A DNA stretch of 64,000 bases, from NCBI GenBank assembly GCA_020635285.1, contig JACKAB010000012.1, positions 1 through 64,000 on the forward strand. The letters run 5' to 3'. Source of the DNA: Ignavibacteriales bacterium (lineage in GTDB: Bacteria > Bacteroidota > Ignavibacteria > Ignavibacteriales > Melioribacteraceae). Of the stretch, positions 38,168 to 46,149 are shown piece by piece (within the stretch, counting starts at the first letter, position 1; each line of letters begins with the position of its first letter). The notes under the pieces were generated by a model, which did not search any database, was not told the origin of the DNA, and saw only the letters and a list, made by a program, of their open reading frames with translations. The translations under genes were made by a program, and so were the position numbers.

Positions 38168-38857
38168 ATGAAAACATTAGGTCTAATAGGCGGAACTACG
38201 TGGGTTTCTACAATTGATTATTATAAATTAATTAATCAACAAATAAATAAAAAACTTGGTGGATTAAACTCAGCCAAAATGCTGCTTTATTCTGTAAACT
38301 TTGCGGAATTTAATCCGCCGACAGATCCAAATGAGTGGGGAGAACTTACAAAAAAATTCTCTGATATCTCCCAAAACCTTGAAAAAGCCGGAGCTGATTG
38401 CATTGTTTTCTGTGCTAATACTCCTCATATTATTGCTGATAATATTCAGCAAATTATTCAAATACCCATTGTTAATATTGCTGAAGAAACTGCTAAGGTA
38501 GTTTCAAATAATAATATTAAAAAAGTAGGATTGCTTGGAACGCGAATTACAATGGAGCAGCCTTTTTACAAAGAGAAATTATCTAAATACGGAATTACAA
38601 CAGTAATTCCGGAATTTGAAGATCGCAAGTTTATTCATTCTTCTATTCTTGATGAAATGGCAAAAGAAATTTTTAAAAAAGAAACAAAGCAAGAATATCT
38701 TAAAATTATTAATAAACTTATTCAAGAAGGAGCAGAAGGAATAATATTAGGATGTACTGAAATCCCAATATTAATTAAACAAGAGGATAGTCCCGTTCCC
38801 CTTTTTGATACTACTCTAATTCATGCATCGGCAATAGTTAATTTTGCAATAAGTTAA
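38168..38857 (+). CDS. Aspartate/glutamate racemase-family protein
   Basis: 229 residues with both catalytic Cys motifs: CANTPH (about residue 81) and GCTEIPILI (about 193). The N-terminus MKTLGLIGGTTWVSTIDYYKLIN is typical of aspartate racemase-like enzymes (YgeA type), which interconvert L- and D-amino acids without cofactor. A TTGACA lies 44 bases upstream of the ATG, but the matching -10 is weak. Confidence 0.88.
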   Translation: MKTLGLIGGTTWVSTIDYYKLINQQINKKLGGLNSAKMLLYSVNFAEFNPPTDPNEWGELTKKFSDISQNLEKAGADCIVFCANTPHIIADNIQQIIQIPIVNIAEETAKVVSNNNIKKVGLLGTRITMEQPFYKEKLSKYGITTVIPEFEDRKFIHSSILDEMAKEIFKKETKQEYLKIINKLIQEGAEGIILGCTEIPILIKQEDSPVPLFDTTLIHASAIVNFAIS

Positions 38858-39017
38858 TTCTATTGTGGAAATAATTCCAGGAAGTGTGGTTTAAGTTCTG
38901 AATTAAATCAGAAGATCTAATGGAAAAGTAATCATAGTATTCATCTCTCATTATTTCAAAGACTTAAACATAGATTCCAAAATTTACTATATTGTCATTA
39001 AAAAGTTATAAGGTATT

Positions 39018-40043
39018 ATGGAAATAGGAATAGATAGTTTTGCAGCAATTGGAAAATTAAATTCTGATGGATCTCCAGTAAGCAGTGCCAAAGTTTTAGC
39101 AGAACTTTTAGAAACAATAGAGCTTGCAGATAAAGTTGGACTGGATGTATATGGCATTGGAGAACACCATAGGAAGGAATTTCTTGATTCCGCACCCACA
39201 GTTATTTTATCCGCAGCGGCGGCTCGAACAAAGAACATTCGTCTTACAAGTGCAGTAACAGTATTAAGTGCTGCAGACCCGGTAAGAGTTTTTCAAAACT
39301 TTGCTACTTTAGATTTAATTTCTCAAGGCAGGGCAGAAATTGTTGCCGGGCGCGGATCTTTCATTGAATCTTTCCCTCTCTTTGGTTTAAATCTTCAAGA
39401 CTATGATGAGCTTTTTGCAGAGAAATTAGAATTGTTGCTTGCCATAAGGGATAATGAAGTTGTAAACTGGTCGGGTAAATTTCGGGCTGAGTTAAAAGAT
39501 CAGGCAATTTATCCAAGACCTTTGCAAAATCCTTTGCCAATTTGGATTGGTGTGGGCGGCACAAAGCAGTCATTTATTCGTGCAGGTATGTTAGGGCTTC
39601 CGCTTATGGTAGCAATTATTGGAGGAGAAACTCATCGCTTTCGCCCTTTGATTGATGCTTATAAACAAGCCGGGAAATTTGCTGGTCATCCTCCCGAAAA
39701 ACTAAAAGTTGGCATTCATTCACTTGGCTATATTGCAAACTCAACTGAAGAAGCGATAGAAAGTTATTATCCCGGTTATGCAGAAACATTTACTAAAATT
39801 GGAAAAGAGAGAGGTTGGCCGCCTGTAACCCGCCCTCATTTTAATTCTCAAATTGGTCCATTAGGCGCTTTAGTGGTCAGCAATGCGGAAGAAGCGGCAG
39901 AGAAAATACTCCGTCACAGTGAAGCACTCGGCGGAATTTCCAGATTTACTTTTCAAATGGTTAATGCAGGTTTATCTCAAGATCAGCTTATGCAGGCTAT
40001 TGAGCTAATAGGTAATAAAGTATCTCCATTAGTTAATAAATGA
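39018..40043 (+). CDS. LLM-class flavin-dependent oxidoreductase
   Basis: 341 residues of the luciferase-like monooxygenase fold: MEIGIDSFA start, KVGLDVYGIGEHHRKEFLDSAP, RLTSAVTVLSAADPVRVFQNFATLDLISQGRAEIVAGRGSF, LPIWIGVGGTKQSFIRAG. Such enzymes use FMNH2/F420-type reduced flavin to oxidise small organic substrates. The substrate here is unknown. The last ~45 codons recur as a decayed copy at about 43330-43503. Confidence 0.88.
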   Translation: MEIGIDSFAAIGKLNSDGSPVSSAKVLAELLETIELADKVGLDVYGIGEHHRKEFLDSAPTVILSAAAARTKNIRLTSAVTVLSAADPVRVFQNFATLDLISQGRAEIVAGRGSFIESFPLFGLNLQDYDELFAEKLELLLAIRDNEVVNWSGKFRAELKDQAIYPRPLQNPLPIWIGVGGTKQSFIRAGMLGLPLMVAIIGGETHRFRPLIDAYKQAGKFAGHPPEKLKVGIHSLGYIANSTEEAIESYYPGYAETFTKIGKERGWPPVTRPHFNSQIGPLGALVVSNAEEAAEKILRHSEALGGISRFTFQMVNAGLSQDQLMQAIELIGNKVSPLVNK

Positions 40044-40558
40044 TCGTGTTTTTTTAATAGATTTTACAAACAAATTTGAATACAGTAAATCCTATAATTC
40101 TAAATAAGATTTTCAAATTAGAGGTAAAATTATAAAATAAGAAAAACGTTGTTGCCAATATTATAAAGAACTAGTTGGATAAGCATTTCCTAGTTGTCTG
40201 TATTGAGGTTGTAGTTACATCTTATTGGGTAATTCATTATTAAAGTCTTGGATTGATTTTACCTTCTGACCTATTAACGGAGCTGTTGGTGGAATTTAGT
40301 CACTATTATTTGCGATTGCGATTTTTAATATCTCTTAAAAGTTCTCTTTTTTTCAAACTTTCCCCGTAATTAAAGAAAAACAATATTTGAATTTTCTAAT
40401 AGTGAAGAAAAGAAAATGTTTTGGGAATTAGCATTTATAGAAAATGATAAAATGTGTATAAATGTGAGCAGTTCAAATCTATAGAAATTTAAAAAGTAAC
40501 AACTTTCACTCTATACTTTATTGAAACCTCAAACGCGAATCTTTCACCTATTTATAAA
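40044..40558. other. Intergenic region without recognised features
   Basis: 515 bases between the LLM gene and the 3' end of the TonB receptor gene. No open frame of note, no tRNA and no clear terminator. It may be eroded coding DNA. Confidence 0.4.
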
Positions 40559-42724
40559 TTACAGACTCAGTTTTATGCCGCCATTAATAATCCTTCCATC
40601 GGTGGGTGCGTAAATTTCAACAAAATTAGGATTCTCGTTTGTACCTGTAAACATTGCTCCATAATTAGATTGTCTTGTATCAAAAATATTCTCAAAATTT
40701 ATATACAAACTGAATTTATTAAATCTCTTCTCAATCATTAACCCATTTACCCAAAAGTCGGTTACATTTGTGCCGCTGCTCAGTGTTTGATTCCCAGTAT
40801 AGTATGCTTCCAACCCAACTCTCATATCACCGTGAACTTCATAAATTAGAACAATCCCCAATTTATGCTTAGGTGTAAGTGGAAAACTTGCAGACAAGTC
40901 ATTTGAATGAGTTTTAACATCGGTAAAAGTATAGCCGGCAAAGAGTTTATAATGCCCGAGAGAAAACTTAATATTTGTTTCAATCCCTTTAGTATCATTA
41001 AATCCATTGAACGTCATAAACTCATAAAAATTATTTGTTTGGTTATATTCTAATATTAACGGATCTGTAATCCTTGTGTAGAAGAATAGATTATTAATTG
41101 AGAAAACAATTTTGTTAAAAAGAATTGTGCTATAATTTACATCAAAATTAAAGCCGTATGATTTTTCAGCTTTTACAATATCCATATCAATTGGAAGAAT
41201 ATTTCTGAAAGCCAATTCATCAGATTTTTCCATAAATATTGTAGGGATTTTGTACCCCAATCCTCCGCCAATTCTACTGCTTAAATCGGGTGTGATTTTC
41301 ATTAACAGATTTATTCTAGGGAGTGCGAAAACTCCATAATCCTGATTGTAATCCAATCTAAAGCCGGTTTCTAAAGAATAGTTTTCAGATAAATCGAAGT
41401 TATTCTGGATAAACGAACCGAAAGTTAAATCGTCAAAGCTTTTTTTAATATCGACCGGACTTCGATCCTTAAATCGTTCAGTAAGTAAATTTACTCCAAA
41501 TAGCCAATCGCCTGTATTTGCAGACAAATTGTATACAGCTTCAGAAAATGTAGAAAACTGTGTGCCGCTAAAAAGGTAATCAGGTAAAGTTAATTTCCTA
41601 TCAAAAAAACCAATACTATTCTTAATGGAGAAATAATCTTCCTCCCCACGATAGTTATAACCTATTTGTAAGGAATATCTGTTACTTTGATTCTTTTCGA
41701 AATAGTAATTATTCGGATTATTGTTGTTTTCAACAGCTTCAATATTACCTCCCAATCTCTCTTCGGTGGTAAAACTGCCGGCAATCTCTAATGTTTTTCT
41801 TTCATCAAAATAGAACAGAAGTTTTGGATTTACAGTATATCTTTCAATTTGTGGAATGTCTGAAAAGTTATCATCATTATTATCATAAACCTTTTGTGTA
41901 TTTCGCGAGGCCAAAATAGTTACGCCATGCTTTTTATATTTCTCTGAATAGTATCCACTTAAATCCAGGCCCATTGCCGAAGTAGCATTAACCAAAAAGG
42001 ATATCTCTCTTAATTCTTTTGGCTTTTTAGTACTTAAATTTATTAAACCAGCTATAGCTCCACCTCCATAAAGAGTTGAAGAACTTCCCTTAATTATTTC
42101 AACCTGCTGCAGATCAAGTGGGGGAATTTGTACTAAACTTAAACTTCCTGAGAAACCGCCATAAAGAGGATAACCATCTTTTAATAATTGCGTATATCTT
42201 CCATCTAATCCTTGAATTCTAAATGTGCTGTTTGCGCTTGATGCGGAAGTTTGCTGAACTTGTATTCCAGTACTTTCACTTAGAATGATTGAAATATTTG
42301 AAGGGTCCATACTAATTTTTTCATCAATTTCTTCACCTGCTATTACCTCAACTCGAGTTGGCTCATTATCTATTGTTCTTGAAGACCTTGTTGCATTTAC
42401 AAATATTTCTTCAAATTCTTCGGCATGCTGCTCAAGTTTAACTTTTAGTATATCATTTGAATATGGGAAATCAAGTTCAATTATAAAATCCTCATAACCC
42501 ACGTATGAAAAAGCTATCTTTTGTTTTCCATTAGGAATATTCAATAAAGCAAACTCCCCCACAGTATCTGTGGCTGTTCCATTTGATGAACCAAGCAGAA
42601 TTATATTTACTCCAAGTAATTTTTCACCCGAGTGTTCATCTACTACTATTCCAGTTAGTTTATTTTGAGAATATAACAGAGTGCTCAGCATTAAGATGCC
42701 TAGCAATATCAAATTGCGAATCAT
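40559..42724 (-). CDS. TonB-dependent outer-membrane receptor 1
   Basis: 721 residues. Signal peptide about 1-19, then a carboxypeptidase-regulatory-like domain (about 22-105: LTGIVVDEHSGEKLLGVNIIL, GEFALLNIPNGKQKIAFSYVGYEDF). A plug domain follows (about 115-230: TRVEVIAGEEID, VEIIKGSSSTLYGGGAIAGLINLSTK), then a 22-strand barrel ending GGIKLSL. It imports an unknown ligand in a TonB-energised way. A 98-residue Cys-rich exported protein is encoded just upstream on the same strand and may be a partner. Confidence 0.9.
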   Translation of the reverse strand: MIRNLILLGILMLSTLLYSQNKLTGIVVDEHSGEKLLGVNIILLGSSNGTATDTVGEFALLNIPNGKQKIAFSYVGYEDFIIELDFPYSNDILKVKLEQHAEEFEEIFVNATRSSRTIDNEPTRVEVIAGEEIDEKISMDPSNISIILSESTGIQVQQTSASSANSTFRIQGLDGRYTQLLKDGYPLYGGFSGSLSLVQIPPLDLQQVEIIKGSSSTLYGGGAIAGLINLSTKKPKELREISFLVNATSAMGLDLSGYYSEKYKKHGVTILASRNTQKVYDNNDDNFSDIPQIERYTVNPKLLFYFDERKTLEIAGSFTTEERLGGNIEAVENNNNPNNYYFEKNQSNRYSLQIGYNYRGEEDYFSIKNSIGFFDRKLTLPDYLFSGTQFSTFSEAVYNLSANTGDWLFGVNLLTERFKDRSPVDIKKSFDDLTFGSFIQNNFDLSENYSLETGFRLDYNQDYGVFALPRINLLMKITPDLSSRIGGGLGYKIPTIFMEKSDELAFRNILPIDMDIVKAEKSYGFNFDVNYSTILFNKIVFSINNLFFYTRITDPLILEYNQTNNFYEFMTFNGFNDTKGIETNIKFSLGHYKLFAGYTFTDVKTHSNDLSASFPLTPKHKLGIVLIYEVHGDMRVGLEAYYTGNQTLSSGTNVTDFWVNGLMIEKRFNKFSLYINFENIFDTRQSNYGAMFTGTNENPNFVEIYAPTDGRIINGGIKLSL

Positions 42725-42776
42725 TTTACAGCTCCAATTTAATTAATGAATACTTTTTCTTAGAATATTGTATTCT

Positions 42777-43073
42777 TTAGACTTTTGGAGGCTGCCAATG
42801 AAATGATGAATAACCTGAAATGTTTTGAATAGAAGGGTTAAATATTGGTGTGGAATAATCCCCTAAAATATTTTGAACGAAAATTAATCTAATTAAACTT
42901 AATTGGTTACAGCAGTTGCATAAACAGAGTTCATCACAGCACTCATTTTCTTCGTTTTGCGATGAATCTTTGCTTTCTATCTGAACATTATTACAATCAG
43001 CAGAAGGTGAATTAATACAAGCATATGTAAAATTGCTCACTAGAATGATAAATATAAAAATTACTAATTTCAT
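42777..43073 (-). CDS. Small exported Cys-rich protein upstream of TonB receptor 1
   Basis: 98 residues with a signal peptide (VIFIFIILVSNFTYA). The centre is Cys-rich (ECCDELCLCNCCN, plus C19 and C27), and the C-terminus ends SSFHWQPPKV, a tail seen in small Bacteroidota proteins encoded next to TonB receptors. The clustered Cys suggest metal binding (copper or zinc) at the cell surface or in the periplasm; that is inference. It is 52 bases upstream of the receptor gene, probably co-transcribed. Confidence 0.65.
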   Translation of the reverse strand: MKLVIFIFIILVSNFTYACINSPSADCNNVQIESKDSSQNEENECCDELCLCNCCNQLSLIRLIFVQNILGDYSTPIFNPSIQNISGYSSFHWQPPKV

Positions 43074-43289
43074 ACTTCCAAAATATTCATTTTATGAATA
43101 AGACAAAACCTATTTTTTAAAAAATTGAAAAGAGACTTAATTGTTATAAATCAGGATCTAAAGGTGAATTTCTTCAGGCAGTGAGGGTCAATCGTATTCT
43201 AAGAAATTAAAAAATATCTAAAATTGTGCACGAAATAATTATGCACATCGCTCCTAAAAATTGCCAGAACGTAATTATGATAGGAACAG
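43074..43289. other. Intergenic DNA with possible coding remnant
   Basis: Around 43215-43300 the plus strand reads IVHEIIMHIAPKNCQNVIMIGTDAIES and then stops. This looks like a fragment of an unrecognised gene. The rest shows nothing. Confidence 0.35.
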
Positions 43290-43503
43290 ATGCAATTGAA
43301 TCTTAAAGTTGAAAACAATACAAATATTTCACTTGAGGCTGAAAGTAACGAAGAAGCCTTAGAAAAATTACTCTGGCCTAGTAAGGTGCTTAGGGGAATT
43401 TCAAGATTTATTCTTCAAATGGTTAGTGCTGGATTATCGCAAGATCAACTTATGCAGGCTATTTAGCTGATAATAAAAAGGTATCACCGTGAGTTAATAA
43501 ATA
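43290..43503 (+). pseudogene. Decayed duplicate of the 3' end of the LLM oxidoreductase gene
   Basis: The plus strand encodes SNEEALEKLLW, then RGISRFILQMVSAGLSQDQLMQAI, a TAG, and a frameshifted remnant of the last codons (ending GAGTTAATAAATAA). The intact gene has SNAEEAAEKILRHSEALGGISRFTFQMVNAGLSQDQLMQAIELIGNKVSPLVNK at its end. Nucleotide similarity is evident from about 43340. It has no start and several lesions. Confidence 0.85.
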
Positions 43504-43517
43504 ATTTCTTACTTTTA

Positions 43518-43575
43518 TGTAAGTTTACTTACACAAATCAAAAAGTTTGACAAAGCATTCTTCTAAAATTATTTT
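43518..43575 (+). promoter_or_regulatory. Consensus promoter with upstream palindromic operator for the UbiA-like gene
   Basis: A palindrome TGTAAGTTTACTTACA (43518-43533; 7-base arms) lies just upstream of a -35 box TTGACA (43547-43552), then a 17-base spacer and TATTTT (43570-43575). Transcription would start about 10 bases before the ATG at 43594. The palindrome resembles a dimeric repressor or activator site; the regulator is unknown. Confidence 0.6.
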
Positions 43576-43593
43576 GATGAACATTAGAATGTT

Positions 43594-44442
43594 ATGAAAA
43601 AAATTAAAGGGTTGATTCGCTTAATACGCTTTGAACTGCCATTCTCTGCCGGAATTTGTGTTGTATTGGGTCAAATGTTTGCACTTGGAGAATTTGCTTC
43701 TGCTCTAATTACAGCTTTAGGGTTTTTCTCAATATTTTTAATTTCTGCTTCAATATTAGTTTCAAACGATTATTTTGATATGGAGAGTGACAGAATAAAT
43801 TCACCGAATAGACCAATCCCCTCAAATCTTGTCACCCCAGCTGAAGCCTTAGCATTCTCAATTATTCTTTTGTTATTTGGGCTTGCACTTAGTTATCATA
43901 TTGGTTTCAAAGCATTTTCATGTGCAATTATTTTATCAATTATTGGCTTTTTATATAATAGAATTTTTAAAAAGCACGGATTATTTGGAAATATTTTAGT
44001 CAGTTTTTCTGTCGGGATGACATTTATTTTTGGTGGTCTCTCGGTTGGTTTGCCATTTCACAAAATTGTTTTATTTTTTGCAGTAATTGCCGCCTTGGTG
44101 GATTTAGGTGAAGAAATTGCCGCCGATTCAATGGATATGGCTGGAGATCTTCTTATTAAGTCAAATTCATTAGCAATTAAATATGGAAAGCAGAATGCAC
44201 TTAAAATTAGCAGTTACATTTTCTTTTTTGTTATTTTGCTAACAACTATCCCTTTTTTCCTTAATTGGTTTTCAATAATTTATTTAATCCCTATAACAAT
44301 TATGGATATTTCAATTGGTTATTCCGCTTGGAGATTATTGAATTCTAAAAATGAAGAGGGTCGGAAATACATCCGCTGGATTTATTTAGGTGCGACGTTT
44401 GGTTTGTTAATATTTTTATTTATGAGACTTTTTGGAGTATGA
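43594..44442 (+). CDS. UbiA-family prenyltransferase, geranylgeranylglyceryl-phosphate type
   Basis: 282 residues with about eight or nine membrane helices. The first Asp-rich motif is NDYFDMESDRINSPNRPIPS; the second is DLGEEIAADSMDMAGD. The NRPIPS and EEIAAD...D pattern is closest to the digeranylgeranylglyceryl-phosphate synthase branch, enzymes that attach an isoprenoid to a glycerol phosphate lipid, though homologues in bacteria may act on other polar acceptors. Intact, with its own palindromic promoter. Confidence 0.83.
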   Translation: MKKIKGLIRLIRFELPFSAGICVVLGQMFALGEFASALITALGFFSIFLISASILVSNDYFDMESDRINSPNRPIPSNLVTPAEALAFSIILLLFGLALSYHIGFKAFSCAIILSIIGFLYNRIFKKHGLFGNILVSFSVGMTFIFGGLSVGLPFHKIVLFFAVIAALVDLGEEIAADSMDMAGDLLIKSNSLAIKYGKQNALKISSYIFFFVILLTTIPFFLNWFSIIYLIPITIMDISIGYSAWRLLNSKNEEGRKYIRWIYLGATFGLLIFLFMRLFGV

Positions 44443-44525
44443 AATTGAAAATTTTTATAATAAGACGCAACGCTTTTTGTTATAAGTTACCATTTATAAA
44501 AGAATTTGTTTAAGGAATAATTATT

Positions 44526-45464
44526 ATGCAAAGAATATTTTTAGCACTACTATTATTTGTATTTTTTATTTTAAATATCTCAGCACAAACTGGTAAAAAT
44601 GTAGTATTAGAAACCAGCACCGGAAATTTGGAAGGCTCTCTTTTAGTTACACCCATAAAAACAAAAATGCCTGTTGCACTTATTATTGCTGGTTCCGGAC
44701 CAACTGACCGCGATGGCAATAATCCAATGATGATAAATAATTCATTAAAATTATTAGCATTGGGACTTGAAGAAAATGGCATTGCATCACTTAGGTATGA
44801 TAAAAGAGGAATTGGAAAAAGTAAAGATGCTGGACTAAAAGAAATTGATTTACGCTTTGAAAATTACATTAATGATGCGGAATTGTGGATAGATTATTTA
44901 AGAAAAGATAGCTCGTTCAGTGAAATAATTGTAATTGGTCACAGCGAAGGTTCTTTAATTGGAATGATTGCGGCTAATAATAAAAAAGTTGATAAATTTA
45001 TTTCACTTGCCGGTGCGGGGAATCTGCAAATAAAATTTTAAGAAGGCAACTCGCTTCTCAATCGCCGATGATTTTAGAACCGTCTTTAAAAAATTATATC
45101 CCAACTTGAAGCGGGTGAAACAACCAATGATGTTCCGCAAATGTTAACAAGTATCTTCAGACCAAGTGTTCAGCCGTATATAATAATTTCATGGTTTAAG
45201 TATGATCCTCAAATAGAAATTGCAAAATTTAAAATACCAGTGTTAATTGTACAAGGAACCACAGATCTACAAGTAACTCTTGATGATGCAGAAAAGTTAG
45301 CAAAAGCAAATTCTAATGCAAAACTGCAAATTATTGAGGGAATGAACCACATTTTAAAGGAGGCCGATATGGATAATCAAAAAAATATCGCGACTTATTC
45401 AAATCCAGAGCTTCCATTGAAAGATGGGTTGATTGATTTAATAGTTGAATTCATAAAAAAATAG
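44526..45464 (+). pseudogene. Secreted alpha/beta hydrolase, two frameshifts
   Basis: Signal peptide (IFLALLLFVFFILNISAQ), then an alpha/beta-hydrolase with MPVALIIAGSGPTDRDGNN, YDKRGIGKSK and the nucleophile elbow IVIGHSEGSLIG. The frame stops at 45041, where an indel near 45028 would give ANKILRRQLASQSPMILEPSLK. A second near 45095 restores QLEAGETTNDVPQMLTS. The rest (45141-45464) holds the Asp and His region, VLIVQGTTDLQVTLDDAEKLA and GMNHILKEA. It matches dienelactone-hydrolase-like esterases. Confidence 0.82.
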
Positions 45465-45643
45465 GCTCAATATCATAATAATCTTTCCAAAAAGTAAATC
45501 CCGCAAAATTTTCAGAGTATTTTAAAACTTTTTAAACATTAGATACGTCTAGATAGTACTAATTAATGTAATTATGTGCAATCAAATAAGGTTGTGCCAA
45601 AATAGTTGCAAAATTTTATACTAAATAATAATCTAGGAGAATT

Positions 45644-46066
45644 ATGAAAAAGTTTAATCAAGCAATTCTGTTATTAACAATTTTAATCATCGGCGTATCT
45701 AATTCCTTTGCGGCAGATAATGATGTTGAAAATAAAATAAACCAATATTTGAGCGCGGTAAATCAAAAGGAAACAAAAACATTAGATACATTTATTAATG
45801 ATGAAGCAAATTTTACAATGCTAAACAAAATAGTTAACAAAAATGAACTTCTTAATGAAAAAGATTATCTAAAATTCATAGAAGATGGAAAGTCTGCTTG
45901 GATTACAAGTTCAAAAGTAAAAGATGTAAATGTTCAAGGTGATCTTGCAGTTGCCTATATTGAATCTGAAGGAAAAACCTTAGTTAGAAAGGAATATGTT
46001 ACTTTGGTAAATTCTGATGGCAATTGGGAAATAATAAATTCCGTTTCTGCATTATCTAAAAAATAA
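45644..46066 (+). CDS. Exported NTF2-like (SnoaL/DUF4440) protein
   Basis: 140 residues with a signal peptide (AILLLTILIIGVSNSFA). The mature ~115 residues follow the cystatin-like NTF2 fold: helix with INQYLSAVNQKETKTLDTFINDEANFTML, and strands VQGDLAVAYIESEGKTLVRKEYVTLVNSDGNWEIINSV. Family members are ligand-binding or enzymatic; function here is unknown. A CTAGGAGAA ribosome site precedes the ATG. Confidence 0.75.
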   Translation: MKKFNQAILLLTILIIGVSNSFAADNDVENKINQYLSAVNQKETKTLDTFINDEANFTMLNKIVNKNELLNEKDYLKFIEDGKSAWITSSKVKDVNVQGDLAVAYIESEGKTLVRKEYVTLVNSDGNWEIINSVSALSKK

Positions 46067-46091
46067 TTTTAAAAATTATAATTAGTTATCC

Positions 46092-46132
46092 TAAAAATGT
46101 CATGCTGAATTTATTTCAACATGACATTTTTT
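46092..46132. terminator. Bidirectional terminator / REP-like palindrome
   Basis: A long hairpin with arms AAAATGTCATG-C-TGAA and TTCA-A-CATGACATTTT (one internal mismatch) is flanked by T runs on both strands. It separates the NTF2-like gene from the convergent receptor gene. The ATGTCATGCTGAA... form resembles extragenic palindromes common in Bacteroidota genomes. Confidence 0.75.
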
Positions 46133-46149
46133 ATTACTTAGTCTAAATT

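Noticed and set aside
31400..43600. Integron cassette array (many small plus-strand genes, spacers with short inverted repeats, one GTTAGGT at about 35423)
   Set aside because: I could not find paired attC core sites (RYYYAAC and GTTRRRY) recurring between genes, and there is no integrase in the window. The repeats at 34.1 and 35.2 kb look like decayed coding DNA.
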